From CAXSDR01 sp964236445 (GTDB lineage: Bacteria > Actinomycetota > Actinomycetes > Motilibacterales > Motilibacteraceae), in assembly GCA_964236445.1 (NCBI GenBank), contig CAXSDR010000005.1, positions 1-60,307 on the forward strand: DNA of 60,307 nucleotides, read 5' to 3'. How positions within the stretch are numbered: the first letter of the stretch is position 1; each line of letters starts with the position of its first letter. The notes below the pieces were generated by a model. The model was not told the DNA's origin. It was given only the letters and a program-made list of their open reading frames with translations, and did no database searches. This document shows positions 24,646 to 36,100 of this stretch, in pieces. Made by a program: the position numbers and the translations under genes.

Positions 24646-25980
24646 GTGAAGGACAGCATCGCCATTCCGTCAGGCCGGCGGCGTGTGCTGATCGTCGGCG
24701 TCAACTACGGACCCGAACACACGGGAATCGCGCCATATACGGTGGGGATGGCGCAGGCGTTCGCGAAAGATCATGAGGTGCAGGTGCTGACGACGCATCC
24801 GCACTACCCGATGTGGCGAACCACGGACGGCTATGGCCAGTGGCGGCGTGACGAGGACATCGACGGTGTGTCCGTCTCTCGCTTGCGACACCACGTGCCC
24901 GCCCGGCCGCAAGGCATCGGGCGCGTCTTGAGTGAGATCAGTTTCGCCGCCCGTTGCCTCACCGCGCGGGTGGAGCGCCCGGATGTCGTCGTAGTCGTGA
25001 GTCCGGCCATCCTGTCGGTGGTGGCAGCGCGACAGATCGCGCGGCGGTTTCGCGTCCCCCTGGCGGTCGTCGTGCAGGACCTCTACAGCCGGGCTGTGGC
25101 CGAAGCCGGCGTGTTGGGTGGCCATGGTGCAGGTGTCGTGTCGTGGGTGGAGAGCACCTTGCTCCGGAGCGCAGCCGCAGTGGTGACCATTCATCCGACG
25201 ATGTCGACGAGCCTCGTCGAGCGCATGGGCTTGCGGCACGACGTCATGACGGTCATCCGCAACTGGACGCATCTGCGCCCGGGCACGTCGGATCGCGCCG
25301 CCGTGCGACAGCGCATGGGTTGGCGCGACGACGAGACGATCGTGCTGCACGCAGGCAACATGGGCGCCAAGCAGGGACTGGCGAACGTCGTCGAAGCAGC
25401 GCGCCTCGTAGGGAATCGAAGAATCCGATTCGTGCTGATGGGATCCGGCAGTGACAGGTCGACCCTGAGCGCTCTGAGCACAGACGTGGCGGCAGCCGAC
25501 ATCGTTCCTTCCGTCGACGAGTCAGCCTTCTTCGGCGTGCTCCGTGCCGCGGACGTTCTGCTGGTCAATGAGCGACCGGGCGTACGAGAGATGTGTCTCC
25601 CGTCGAAGTTGACCTCCTACTTCGTGGCGAGCCGTCCCATCGTCGCGGTGTGTGACCCGCTCGGAGCGACGGCGTCGGAGGTGCGGGCGGCGGAAGCGGG
25701 AGTCGTCGTGCCGCCGGGCGATCCCGCGGCGTTGCTGGATGCCGTGCTCGCGATCACCTCGTCCGGAGAAGCAGAGCAGATGGGCGCCGCCGGCGGCGTC
25801 TACGCTCGCGAGCACCTCAGTGCAGCGACCGCAGCCGGGAGCTATCGCCGCTGGTTGTCTGCGCTGCTCGACGACGCACGGGTGAGCCCGGTCGTCGATG
25901 CTGACGACGTCGACCTGCGCCTACCGTCAGACGACCGGGTGATCACCCTGCCGGAACGATCTCCGAGCCAAGCGATCTGA
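24646..25980 (+). CDS. GT4-family glycosyltransferase (WcaI-like)
   Basis: 444 residues from the GTG at 24646. The N-terminal Rossmann half begins RVLIVGVNYGPEHTGIAPYT, typical of WcaI-like GT4 enzymes, followed by VLTTHPHYPMW. The C-terminal half has VLHAGNMGAKQGL and the donor-site region PSKLTSYFVASRPIVAVCD with AEAGVVVPPGDPAALL. It should transfer a sugar from an NDP donor to a lipid-linked intermediate on the cytoplasmic face. The ribosome site is the G-rich TGGGGGG just upstream. It is the first gene of the first glycan block; the sugar is unknown. Confidence 0.9.
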   Translation: MKDSIAIPSGRRRVLIVGVNYGPEHTGIAPYTVGMAQAFAKDHEVQVLTTHPHYPMWRTTDGYGQWRRDEDIDGVSVSRLRHHVPARPQGIGRVLSEISFAARCLTARVERPDVVVVVSPAILSVVAARQIARRFRVPLAVVVQDLYSRAVAEAGVLGGHGAGVVSWVESTLLRSAAAVVTIHPTMSTSLVERMGLRHDVMTVIRNWTHLRPGTSDRAAVRQRMGWRDDETIVLHAGNMGAKQGLANVVEAARLVGNRRIRFVLMGSGSDRSTLSALSTDVAAADIVPSVDESAFFGVLRAADVLLVNERPGVREMCLPSKLTSYFVASRPIVAVCDPLGATASEVRAAEAGVVVPPGDPAALLDAVLAITSSGEAEQMGAAGGVYAREHLSAATAAGSYRRWLSALLDDARVSPVVDADDVDLRLPSDDRVITLPERSPSQAI

Positions 25981-26087
25981 CCGCTGGCATCGCACTTCCC
26001 AGCCCGAGCGAGTCTGGGAAAGACCGTCGTTATTTGGCTACTCTGGGTTTCACGCAGTCACGCTGCGTCTGAAAGGAAGAAGGCATC

Positions 26088-26939
26088 GTGGAGCTGATCG
26101 ACTATCTTCGGATGCTTCGCCGCCGGTGGGTCGTTGTGTTGCTCTGCGCGTTCTTGGGGGCGCTCGGCGGAATAGCGTGGGTCAAGACGACGACGCCTTC
26201 CTACAGCGCGACGGCAGAGTCGTTCGTCGGAGTGAGGCTGCCGGCCGGCGTGGACAACAAAACGATCTCCGCACAGTCGGGATCGCAGTACGTCCTCGAC
26301 CGGATGCAGTCCTATGCCGAGCTGGTCGGCTCGGCGGCGGTGGCCCAGCCGGTCATCAAGGCTCTCGGCGTGAACGAGAGCATCGACCAGTTCGCGGCCG
26401 GTGTCACGGCGAGCGTTCCGCCGAAGACGGTGCTGCTGCGGGTCACTGCGGTTTCCGCGGACCCGAGAACCGCCTCACGGACCGCCACGCTGACGGCGCA
26501 GCAGCTCGGAAGCGTCATCGAGCGCTACGAGGGAAGCGGCACCACGGGCGGCTCCTTCGTCACCGTGACGCTCACCGGCCCCGCGGAGGTGCCCTCGGCC
26601 CGCTCGGGGGCAAGTCCGGCGATGCGCATCGGGCTGCTGCTCATCCTCGGCCTCGGGCTGGGAGTGCTTGCTGCATCGTTGATCGACCAAGCGCGAGGCG
26701 GTTCCCGACGGGCGACTCCGGCAACGGCGAGCGCTGCTGCCAGCCAGACCGGTGTGACGCCGAGCACGCCCCGGGCGGCGACACTCGCGCCTGCGGCTGT
26801 CCGTTCGTCCCCGATGCCAGCCGCTGTCGTTGCGCCATCGGCAGCCGCCCCGACACGTGGGTCCGGATCTTCGGCCGAGCCACGCGACAGCCGCAACTCG
26901 GCGATCCGGCGCCTGCGGCGACGCCAAGATGACGTCTAA
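26088..26939 (+). CDS. Wzz/chain-length-determinant-like membrane protein
   Basis: 283 residues. It begins MELIDYLRMLRRRWVVVLLC, the conserved Wzz start, with membrane helix 1 at about 14-31. An extracytoplasmic segment of about 150 residues follows, then a Pro-rich approach (GPAEVPSARSGASPAMRIG) into helix 2 (about 185-205). The C-terminal cytoplasmic tail is Ala/Thr-rich and lacks Walker motifs, so this is the membrane adaptor without a tyrosine-kinase domain. It likely sets polymer length together with the Wzy-like protein. AAAGGAAGA precedes the GTG start, and TACTCT at 26039-26044 is a possible -10. Its end overlaps the flippase gene by 11 bases. Confidence 0.85.
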   Translation: MELIDYLRMLRRRWVVVLLCAFLGALGGIAWVKTTTPSYSATAESFVGVRLPAGVDNKTISAQSGSQYVLDRMQSYAELVGSAAVAQPVIKALGVNESIDQFAAGVTASVPPKTVLLRVTAVSADPRTASRTATLTAQQLGSVIERYEGSGTTGGSFVTVTLTGPAEVPSARSGASPAMRIGLLLILGLGLGVLAASLIDQARGGSRRATPATASAAASQTGVTPSTPRAATLAPAAVRSSPMPAAVVAPSAAAPTRGSGSSAEPRDSRNSAIRRLRRRQDDV

Positions 26940-28797
26940 CCCAGGCGCGGCCGGTGCGACGTCCGCCAGCGCCGCCAATGACATCGACCTGCTGACGGAC
27001 GAGGCGTCGCTCGGAGCACAAGCGACCGGCAGCCCCGGCGCCCCCGCGCGCAGGCGACCTCGTGGCCGCCCGGTCGCAAAAGACAGCGCCCCGGGCGCGG
27101 TGTGGCTCGCGCGGGGTGTGACGCTCGGGGACCAGGTGCTCTCGAGCGTCTCGAATGTGCTTGCGGTGGCCCTCGTGGCGCGAGTGCTCGATCAGAACCA
27201 GTTCGGCCGGTTCGCGCTCGGCTACACGATGCTGACCCTGACCCTGGCGCTGAGCCGGGCCTATTTCGGGAACCGGCTCTCGATGGTCGGTGACCGACTC
27301 GCGGCACAACGGCTCGCCGCGGACCTGGTCGTGTCGATCGTCATCCTCGCCCCACTCGCGACTCTCGTAGTTCTCGGCGCGTCCCTGCTGGTCACCGGCG
27401 GCGCCTCGCTCGACATCCTGGTGATCGTCGCCGTTGCGACCCCTGTGGTCTGCGCCCAGGACATCCTGCGGTTCGGCGCTTCGGCGTCTCGGCGCGGGTG
27501 GACCGCGCTGTGCTCCGATGGCGTCTGGGTGTTGATCATGCTCGCGCCGTTCGTCGGGGGACTGCGCTTGTCCTCCAGATCTGCTCTGCTGCTGTGGGCC
27601 ATCGGGGCAGTCGCGGCGTTCGCCGTGGCGCTGCTCACCTGTGGTTGCCTACCCTCCTTCCGCTCGGGTGTGCGCGAGCTCAGGCGCCCGGACCGCCTTG
27701 GGACCTCGGTGGCGGTGGGATCGGTGATCTCGGCACTGAGCTCGCTGTGGGTGCTCGCCGCCGTCGCGAGGCTGATCGGCCCCGCGGTCGCCGGCAGCCT
27801 TCGCGGTGCCTCGACCGCGATGGGCCCGATCAATGTCCTCATCGCCTTCGTGCCCATCGGTCTGACCCCGATGCTCGTTTCCCGCCCACGCAAGCACGAT
27901 CTGCGCTTCTGCGCCCTGGTCTCCGGCGGGCTCATGCTCGCGATGCTCGTGTGGGGCAGTGTGCTCCTCGCCGTGCCGCACGACATCGGCGAGGCTGCGT
28001 TCGGTGACTCCTGGTCGGGTATCAGGCGCATCCTGCCGTGGACCGTCGCGGAATACGTCTGTCTGTGCGCGGCGATGGGTGCCGTGCTAGGCCTGCGAGT
28101 GCGCCACCGTGCGTCCGCGCTGCTCAGGCAGACGCTGTGTGCCGGCGTGGTGACCGCCATCGGTGGGACCGTCATCGCGGCTGTCACGCACAGATCGTGG
28201 GCTGTCGCCGCCGTGTTGACGTGCGCAGCGTTGCTCCTCGCGGTGCTGGCCTGGTTCCACTTGCACCTGCCCGAGAAGCACAGCGAACCGCGCGGAGCAG
28301 CTGCGCTCGCCGGACTCAGCGAGACCGCTGAGACGCTCGCCCGCAGGCAGCGCACCGGTGCACTGCCCGAGTCGGTCGTGGTCGGCTACACGGCCGGGGT
28401 GTTCGACATGTTCCATGGCGGGCACGTCAGTCTGCTGCGCCGAGCCCGTGAGCGATGTGACCACCTGATCGTCGGTGTCACCAGTGACGAGCTCGCTGCT
28501 TCGTTGAAGGGTGCGGAGCCGGTGATTCCCTTTCTGGAACGCAGCGCCATCGTGGCATCGGTGCGCTACGTCGACGCGGTCGTCCCCCAGATGAGCACCG
28601 ACAAGGTCGATGCGTGGGCAGCCGTCAAGTTCGACGTCGTGTTCGTCGGTGACAACGTGGCCAAGGCCCCCGAATGGGCTGCGACCGAGTCCGCACTGGC
28701 GTCGCGAGGCGCAACGGTGGTCGTGTTGCCGGCGACCTACGACCGCGCCGGCTACGTGCTCGACCGTGACCGCTCCGATCAGTTGATGGCCGAATGA
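26929..28797 (+). CDS. Polysaccharide flippase fused to a TagD-like cytidylyltransferase
   Basis: 622 residues from the ATG at 26929, overlapping the Wzz gene by 11 bases. Residues about 55-450 are a multi-pass Wzx/MATE-like transporter (VLSSVSNVLAVALVARVLDQ, then repeated hydrophobic helices). Residues 485-622 form a complete nucleotidyltransferase domain beginning VGYTAGVFDMFHGGH, with the HxGH motif at His496-His499 and RYVDAVVPQMSTDK. The reading frame runs through without interruption. The domain is a paralogue of the stand-alone enzyme at 29534-29983 but lacks that protein's C-terminal TSSTSLR segment, ending DRAGYVLDRDRSD, so its substrate or activity may differ. The next gene is a CDP-alcohol phosphotransferase with a 4-bp overlap. 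I infer coupling of CDP-alcohol synthesis to glycan export. Confidence 0.88.
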   Translation: MTSNPGAAGATSASAANDIDLLTDEASLGAQATGSPGAPARRRPRGRPVAKDSAPGAVWLARGVTLGDQVLSSVSNVLAVALVARVLDQNQFGRFALGYTMLTLTLALSRAYFGNRLSMVGDRLAAQRLAADLVVSIVILAPLATLVVLGASLLVTGGASLDILVIVAVATPVVCAQDILRFGASASRRGWTALCSDGVWVLIMLAPFVGGLRLSSRSALLLWAIGAVAAFAVALLTCGCLPSFRSGVRELRRPDRLGTSVAVGSVISALSSLWVLAAVARLIGPAVAGSLRGASTAMGPINVLIAFVPIGLTPMLVSRPRKHDLRFCALVSGGLMLAMLVWGSVLLAVPHDIGEAAFGDSWSGIRRILPWTVAEYVCLCAAMGAVLGLRVRHRASALLRQTLCAGVVTAIGGTVIAAVTHRSWAVAAVLTCAALLLAVLAWFHLHLPEKHSEPRGAAALAGLSETAETLARRQRTGALPESVVVGYTAGVFDMFHGGHVSLLRRARERCDHLIVGVTSDELAASLKGAEPVIPFLERSAIVASVRYVDAVVPQMSTDKVDAWAAVKFDVVFVGDNVAKAPEWAATESALASRGATVVVLPATYDRAGYVLDRDRSDQLMAE

Positions 28798-29537
28798 GCG
28801 CGCGAGTGGAACCAGAGGTGGGTCTTGTGCCCGAGCGGGACTTTCGGTCCACGATGACTGCACTGCGCTCCGCGCAGAAGGGCTCTCGAGGTGTTTCCGC
28901 CTACTCCGTGCACATCAACCGCCCGGCGGGACGGTGTTTGGCCGCAGTGGCTGCGTTGGTGGGAATGAGCGCCAACGCGGTCACCCTGCTCAGCGGTGGT
29001 CTCTCCCTTGCTTCGGTCACCCTCCTGGCGGTCGGACCGCGTTCGTGGGGGACCGGCGTCCTGGTCGCGTTGGGCATGCTCCTGGGATTCGCGCTCGACT
29101 CGGCCGACGGGCAGCTCGCGCGACTCCAGGGCACGGGCAGCGCGGCAGGCGAGTGGCTCGACCACGTCGTCGACTGTGCAGTGAAGCTCGCCATCCACTC
29201 CGCGGTGCTGGTGGGCTGGTATGTGCATGGCGAACGTGACGGCATCCTCCTCATTCCGCTCGGATTCCAGCTCACCGCGGTAGTCCTTTTCTTCGGCGGC
29301 ATCCTGGCCGCCAAGCTGCACGAGCACCGCGGGCGCGCAGGGGGCGTGCAGGCGGCTCGACAGGGGCCGCTGCGTTCGGCGATCGTTCTGCTGCCGGCGG
29401 ACCACGGCATGCTGTGCCTGGTTTTCCTGCTGTGGGGTTGGCCGCGGGCGTTCACCCTGCTCTACATCGTGCTGTTCGTCGGCAACGTCGCGTTGCTCGG
29501 CGCCATGTCGAGGAACTGGCTGCGAGAGCTTTCGTGA
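28794..29537 (+). CDS. CDP-alcohol phosphatidyltransferase-family membrane enzyme
   Basis: 247 residues. The full CDP-OH-P signature D-x2-DG-x2-AR-x8-G-x3-D-x3-D is present: DSADGQLARLQG from Asp102, then Asp123 and Asp127 (EWLDHVVD). These residues bind the two metal ions and CDP. About six membrane helices surround the motif. The family moves a phospho-alcohol group from a CDP-alcohol to an acceptor hydroxyl. Flanked on both sides by TagD-like domains with 4-bp overlaps, it probably uses their CDP-alcohol product. The acceptor could be a lipid or the glycan repeat unit; this cannot be decided from sequence. Confidence 0.9.
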   Translation: MSARVEPEVGLVPERDFRSTMTALRSAQKGSRGVSAYSVHINRPAGRCLAAVAALVGMSANAVTLLSGGLSLASVTLLAVGPRSWGTGVLVALGMLLGFALDSADGQLARLQGTGSAAGEWLDHVVDCAVKLAIHSAVLVGWYVHGERDGILLIPLGFQLTAVVLFFGGILAAKLHEHRGRAGGVQAARQGPLRSAIVLLPADHGMLCLVFLLWGWPRAFTLLYIVLFVGNVALLGAMSRNWLRELS

Positions 29538-29983
29538 CCGCGCGCGAGGTCGAGCGGCCACTCGATGCCTTGATCGGCTATGCGCCTGGCGCTTTCGACA
29601 TGTTCCACATCGGGCACCTCAACCTCCTCCGACGGGCGCGGCTGCAGTGCGACTTCCTCGTCGCGGGTGTCGTCTCCGACGAGGTCGCACACATCCAGAA
29701 GGGCCGCCGCCCGGTCGTGCCGGAGCAGGAGCGGCTCGACGTCGTGCGCAGCATGCGCTTCGTCGACGACGCCGTGCTGGAGCAGACGACCGACAAGGTC
29801 GCGACCTGGCGCGCTGTGGGATTCGACGTGATCTACAAGGGAGACGACTGGAAGGGCTCGACAAAATGGGCGGCCCTCGAGCGCGAGTTCGCTGGCGTCG
29901 GAGTTCGCGTCGTCTATCTGCCATATACGGCGCACACGTCGAGCACTTCCCTGCGCACCAACCTGCGCGCGCCCTCTCCATGA
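29534..29983 (+). CDS. TagD-like (glycerol-3-phosphate) cytidylyltransferase
   Basis: 149 residues from the GTG at 29534, overlapping the previous stop as GTGA. It matches the small TagD/GCT family: GYAPGAFDMFHIGH with the HxGH motif (His25-His28), LLRRARLQCDFLVAGVVSDE, MRFVDDAVLEQTTDK, YKGDDWKG and a C-terminal TSSTSLR near the place of the RTxGISTT motif. It should couple CTP to glycerol-3-phosphate or a similar phospho-alcohol. It is the last gene of the overlapping 26088-29983 operon. Confidence 0.9.
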   Translation: MTAREVERPLDALIGYAPGAFDMFHIGHLNLLRRARLQCDFLVAGVVSDEVAHIQKGRRPVVPEQERLDVVRSMRFVDDAVLEQTTDKVATWRAVGFDVIYKGDDWKGSTKWAALEREFAGVGVRVVYLPYTAHTSSTSLRTNLRAPSP

Positions 29984-30185
29984 TCGAAGGCGCATCCGCT
30001 TCGTTACGCATGGTGAGGTAACTCGGTACGTCGCATGACTCTGAGTATCCAAACACCTGCGTACGGGTGCTCAACCGGGAGCGATCTTTCTTCCCCGTCA
30101 CTCACGCGCTTACTTTTGGGAAAGTCCGCTTACAGTAGTCACAGGTCCGGCTCGTCCGGCACGCACCAGGGGTGGGACGGAACAC

Positions 30186-33100
30186 ATGTTGCGACGGTTC
30201 GTGACGATAGGTGCTGCCTTTTTGCTTGCGGCTGCTTCGGTGCCCGTGATGGCAGGCGAGGCGTCGGCGGTTCAGGCCCCGGTCGCCTTCACGGGCGCCA
30301 ACCTCCCGACGTACCAGACCAACGGCATCGCCTGGGCGGTCGCGTCGTCGCCCGGTCTGGTGTTCGTAGGAGGCACGTTCACCTCCGTACGTCCGCCGGG
30401 GGCGGCCGCTGGGACCGACGAGATGTCGCGCACCAACTTCGTGGTGCTCGATGCTGCGACCGGATCACCGACATCGTGTGCGCCGACCTTCGAGCTGCCC
30501 GCCGACCAGACGCAGGCCACGGTGCGCTCACTGAAGGTCTCGCCCGACGGCAGGACGCTTTATGTCGGCGGCTACTTCAGCCAGGTCAACGGCGTGCCCA
30601 TGCAGCACCTGGCCGCGGTCGACATCGCGACATGCTCGCTGATCAGCTCGTTCCAGCCGATGCCGAACGGCGCCGTGCGATCGATCGACGCGACGTCGAC
30701 CGCGGTCTACTTCGTCGGCGGCTTCACCTCACTCGCGGGCAACGCCCGTCAACGTGCGGGGGCCGTCGCTGCGGTGGGCACCGCCAACGCCGGGGCTGCC
30801 CTTGCGTGGGCGCCCGCCTTCGACAAAGAGGTGCGTGCTGTTGCGCTGAAGCCCGACGCCAGTGTTGCGGTCGTCGGCGGAGACTTCAACACCGTCAACG
30901 GGGCGGCCTCGCATGCCCTCGCTGTCGTCGACACGTCGGCTGGGGCAGCGGTGAAGACCTATCCCGCGCCCTACATCAACGCGAACTCCGTAGTCAAAGA
31001 CCTTGCGGTCGACGGCACCGGCTTCTACACCGGCAACGAGGGCACCGGCGGTGGTGTCTTCGACGGCCGCATCGCCGTGGACTGGAACGGCTACACCGAG
31101 CGCTGGCGCGATACCTGCCTCGGTGCCACGCAGGCCGTCGTCGTCTACAGCGGTGTGCTCTACAGCGGTTCGCACGCACATGACTGCAGCAGCATGGGCG
31201 AGTTCGCAGACGGTGCTCGCAACCACTTCCTCGCTCAGTCCACGTCGGGCCCGACGCTGCTTTCCTGGTTCCCGCAGACGAACGACGGGCTCGGAGAGAG
31301 CATCGGCCCGCGCGACATGGCGGTGGCGTCGGCTGGTTCTCAGCGCTTCCTGTACGCCGTCGGCGAGTTCACGACGGTCAACGGTGTCGCGCAGCTGGGC
31401 ATCACCCGTTTCGGTGCCGGTCCTGACACGACAGCACCGACGCTCGCGACTCCCAGCTTCACCAGCATCCGCAAGGGGGAGGCGCGCGTGACGTGGCGCC
31501 AGTCCAACGACGTCGACGACTCGTTGCTCACCTACCGCGTCTACCGCGACTACTCCAGCACGCCGCTGTGGACCGGCACCGGAAGCTCATTCTTCTGGAA
31601 GCGTCCGCAGATGACCTACGTCGACAGCAACCTCACACCAGGGTCGACGCACTCCTACCGCGTGGACGTGAGCGACGGCACCAACATCACGGCGGGGCCA
31701 TGGCGTGATCTGGTGATCGCGACGACCTCTTCGGCGTACGCCGCACGTGTCCTGTCCGACGGCGCTGATCTGTTCTGGCGCTATGACGAGTTGGGTGACG
31801 TCTATGTCTCCGATGCCACGGGCAAGAACAACAACGGCTACCTCCGTGGGGCGTCCGCCTATCAGGTGACGCCGTCCGCCGTCACCGGAGACGCCAGCAA
31901 AGCGATCACGCTCAGCGGCGCCACGTCGGGGATCAACGGCGAAGCCCGCATCGCTGCCCCCACGACCTTCTCCGTCGAAACGTGGTTCAAGACGACCACG
32001 ACGCGGGGGGGCAAGCTCATCGGCTTCGGCAACAACCCGCAGAACAACAGCACCAGCTATGACAAGCACATCTACATGGCCAACGACGGGTCGGTGGTGT
32101 TCGGCGTCTATTCCGGGGCCATGACCGTGCTGAAGTCGCAGCCGGCCCTCAACGACGGCGCCTGGCACTCCGTCGTAGGCACGCAGGGGGCTGCAGGGAT
32201 GGCCCTCTACATCGACGGCGTACGTGTCGGCCGCAACGCTGTCACGACGAGTGAGACGTCTCCGGGCTACTGGCGCGTCGGCTCGGACAGCCTCGGTGGC
32301 TGGCCCAGCCAGCCGACGACGCAGTATTTCGCCGGCTCGCTGGACGAGACGGCGGTCTATTCCACGGCCCTGAGCGGCGCCACGGTGGCCGATCATCATG
32401 CGCTTGCCACGGGTGCCGTGCCCGCCGTGGGCCCAGCCGACTACTACGGGCGCTTCATCTACGATGCGGACCCCTCTTTCTTCTGGCGCCTGGGGGAGGC
32501 CGGTGGCAGCTCCGCGGCGGACGCGACCAACTCCGGACTGACAGGCGTCTACGGCTCAGGGATCACTTTCAGCGCAGCCGGTGCGGTGCCCGGTGGCAAT
32601 ACCGCAGTCACGCTGTCCGGGACGACAGCCGGACTCGTCTCGTCGTCCGCCTCGACGACCGCTCCCTCGACCTATTCCGAGGAAGCATGGTTCCGGACGA
32701 ACTCGCAGGTAGGTGGACAGATCCTCGGCTTCGGCACTTCTCAGACAGCCAACAGCGCAACTGTCGACAAGAGCGTCGTCATGCGCAACGACGGAAAGCT
32801 GATCTTCGGTGTTGTCGCAGGCGCAACCCCGACCACCCTCACCTCGACGGCTGCCTATAACGACAACGCTTACCATCACGTGGTCGCGACGCAGGGCAGC
32901 ACGGGCATGCGCCTCTATGTCGATGGTGCGCTCGTCGCCTCGGGAACCGAGACTCGCGGCGCCACGATGTCCGGCTACTGGCGGGTCGGCGGTGACCGTG
33001 TCAGTGGCTGGTCGGGTGCGCCCACCAGCGGCTACCTCGCAGGCTCCGTGGACGAGGTAGCGGTCTATCCCGGCGTCCTGAACGCCACGCAGGTCGCGGC

Positions 33101-36100
33101 GCACTACAGCGCCGGCACGCCGACCGCACCCGATGTGGCCGCACCGATCGCCGTGTCAGCGCCGTCCGCCTCCGTCGTCGCCGGCGACGTCGCGCTTTCG
33201 TGGCCGTCTTCGCGCGACAACGTGGGTGTCACGCGTTATGAGGTGCACCGGTCGACGACCGCCCAGTTCATCCCTGACAGCTCGACGTTGGTCGCGTCCA
33301 CTTCCGCCACCAGCTACACGGATGCGGGCGTCGGTGTCGGCATGTCCTTCTACCGCATCGTGGTCAAGGATGCGGCCGGCAACAGCAGTGCGCCGTCCAA
33401 CAGCGTCAGCGCTTACGTGACCGACGTCGTCGCGCCCAGCACGCCCACCAGCGTGACGGCTAATGCGGGTGCCAACTCGGTGAGCCTGTCATGGGCGGCC
33501 TCCACCGACAACGTGGCAGTCGCCGAATATCACGTCTACCGCTCGAAGACCTCAGGGTTCACGCCGGGCTCCGTCAACCAGGTGGCTGTGGTCACCACGC
33601 CGACCTGGCAGGATTCCCCGCTGGCAATAGGCACCTACTACTACCGGGTCGATGCGCGAGACGGTGCGGGCAACATCAGCGTCGCCTCGGCGCAGCTCAC
33701 GGCGGTCGTCGCGGATACGCAGGCTCCCACGGTTCCCGGTGGCGTCACAGCCACGGTGAGCGGCGCCAACGTCAGCTTGGCCTGGAGTGGATCCAGCGAC
33801 GACGTTGCGGTGACGGGCTATGACGTCTACCGGTCGACGAGTGCGGCTTATCAGCCCTCGTCGGCAACACGGATCGCCTCCGTCACGACCACCGGCTACA
33901 CCGACACGGGGGTCGACGAGGGCAACTCCTACTACCGCATCGTGGCCAAGGACGGCGCGGGCAACAGCAGTGATGCCTCGACCGAGACCTTGGCGGTGGT
34001 TGCCCCCTCGCCCGTCACGGTGACGGTCGCTCCCATCGCCGACACCTTCGCCAACGAAGGTGCGCCGACGACGAACTACGGCTCGGATGCGTCGCTGGCG
34101 TCGCTCGGAGCGCCCGCCAACATCACCTACCTGCGGTTCGTGCTTCCCGCGGCGCCCGCGGGCAAGTCGCTGACGAGCGCATCGCTGCAGCTGCGCACCA
34201 ACACCGGCAGCTACGCAGGCTCGGGCAACCCGCAGACCGTTCAGTTTGCCTCCGACTCCTGGACCGAGTCGACGCTGACGTGGAACGGTCGTCCTGCCCT
34301 GACGGTCGGTGTGCTCGGCACCATTGCGGCGGGGACGCAGCCCGACACCAGATACTCGGCAGCCTTGTCGACCGCGGCGGTCACGCCGGCCCTGGGATCG
34401 CAGCGGACGCTGGCAGTCACGAGCACGGGCAGCGACGACTTCTATGCTTGGTCGTCGAACTTCCCGGGCGTCCCATACCGGCCGTCGCTGGCTCTGACGT
34501 TCAGTCCCAACGACACGACAGCGCCGACTGCACCCACGGCTCTCTCGAGCAGTGTCGCGGCGTCCACGGTGTCCCTGACGTGGCAACCGGCGACGGACGA
34601 CGTCATGGTGACCGGCTATGAGGTGCATCGCTCAGCGACTCCCGGCTTCTCGCCGAGCGCCGCGACCCTGGTCGGCACGCCGTCGGGGCCCTCGTTCAGC
34701 GAGGACCGACTAGGAGCCGGCACGTGGCACTACGTCGTGATCGCCAAGGACGCAGCCAACAACTCCAGTGACGCGTCCGCTCGCACCACGGCAGTGGTCA
34801 CTGCCGACGACTCTGCGCCCACCACGCCCGGGTCCGTCACCGCTACGCCGTCCGGCTCCGCTGTGCTGGTGAGCTGGTCGGCATCGAGCGACGACGTCGG
34901 TGTCGCGGGCTATGACGTCTTCCGGTCATCGGTCTCCGGGTTCACACCCTCCAACGCCACGAAGCTGAGCTCCGTGTCGGGGACATCGTTCAACGACTCG
35001 GGGGCCGGGCCGGGCACGTCCTACTACCGCGTCGTGGCGAGGGACGCCGCCGGCAACGGAAGCACGCCCTCGGACGAGGGCTCGGCGACGGTCGCTGACG
35101 TCACCGCGCCGAGCAGCCCGACGAACGTGGCGGCCGATGTGACCGCTTCTTCTGTCGCCCTGTCGTGGTCGCCCGCCACTGACGACGTGGCGGTCACCGG
35201 CTACCGGGTCTACCGGTCGGCGACGTCAGGGTTCACCCCGGACGCAGCCACCCGCATTGCCATGCTGACAGGAACGGCGTTCAGCGACACGGGTCGACCG
35301 ACGGGGACCTTCTACTACCGCGTCACCGCGGTCGACGCTGCCGCGAACGAGAGCAACCCGTCGATCCAGAAGTCGGTGGTCGTAGGCGACATGACGGCTC
35401 CGACGGCTCCGGGTGCTTTGACGGTCACCGCGTCCGATTCCTCGGTCGCTGTGTCGTGGGGCGCCGCTTCGGACGACGTGGCCGTCGCCGGCTACGACAT
35501 CTACCGATCGGCGACCTCGGGCTTCTCACCCAGCCAGCAGAACCGTCTCGCCACGGTCACACCCACGTCCTACACCGACACGGCTGTGCCGGCCGGCACG
35601 TGGTACTACCGCGTGGACGCGGTCGACGCATCGGCCAACGTGGGGCCCGCGACAGCGGAGCGCAGCGTCGTTGTGCCGGCCGGTGCACCGATATCGGTGA
35701 GCGTCTCCGCCGTTGCGGACACCTACAGCAACGAGGGTGCACCGTCGACCACATTCAGCTCGTCGTCATCGCTGTCCTCTCGCGGCTCCATCGGCGCTGT
35801 CTCCTATCTTCGGTTCGTCCTGCCTGCCGCGCCTGCGGGCAAGACGCTCACCGGTGCCACTCTCAATCTGCACACCAGCACGCTGACTACTGCTGGTTCG
35901 ATCGAGCCGCACCAGGTGCATGTCGGAAGCGACGCCTGGTCCGAGAGCACGCTCACCTGGAACAACCAGCCGGGCTTCAGCGCGCCCGTGGTCGGGACCA
36001 TCGGCGGCGGTGTCGGGGTCGATCAGGCGTTCAGTGTGACGCTGACAGCCGCGGCGCTGCAGCCGATGGTCGGCACGCAGGGCACCCTGGCGATCACTAA

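Noticed and set aside
25995..26020. Terminator after the first GT4 gene
   Set aside because: Only a 7-bp stem with an 11-base loop; too weak to call.
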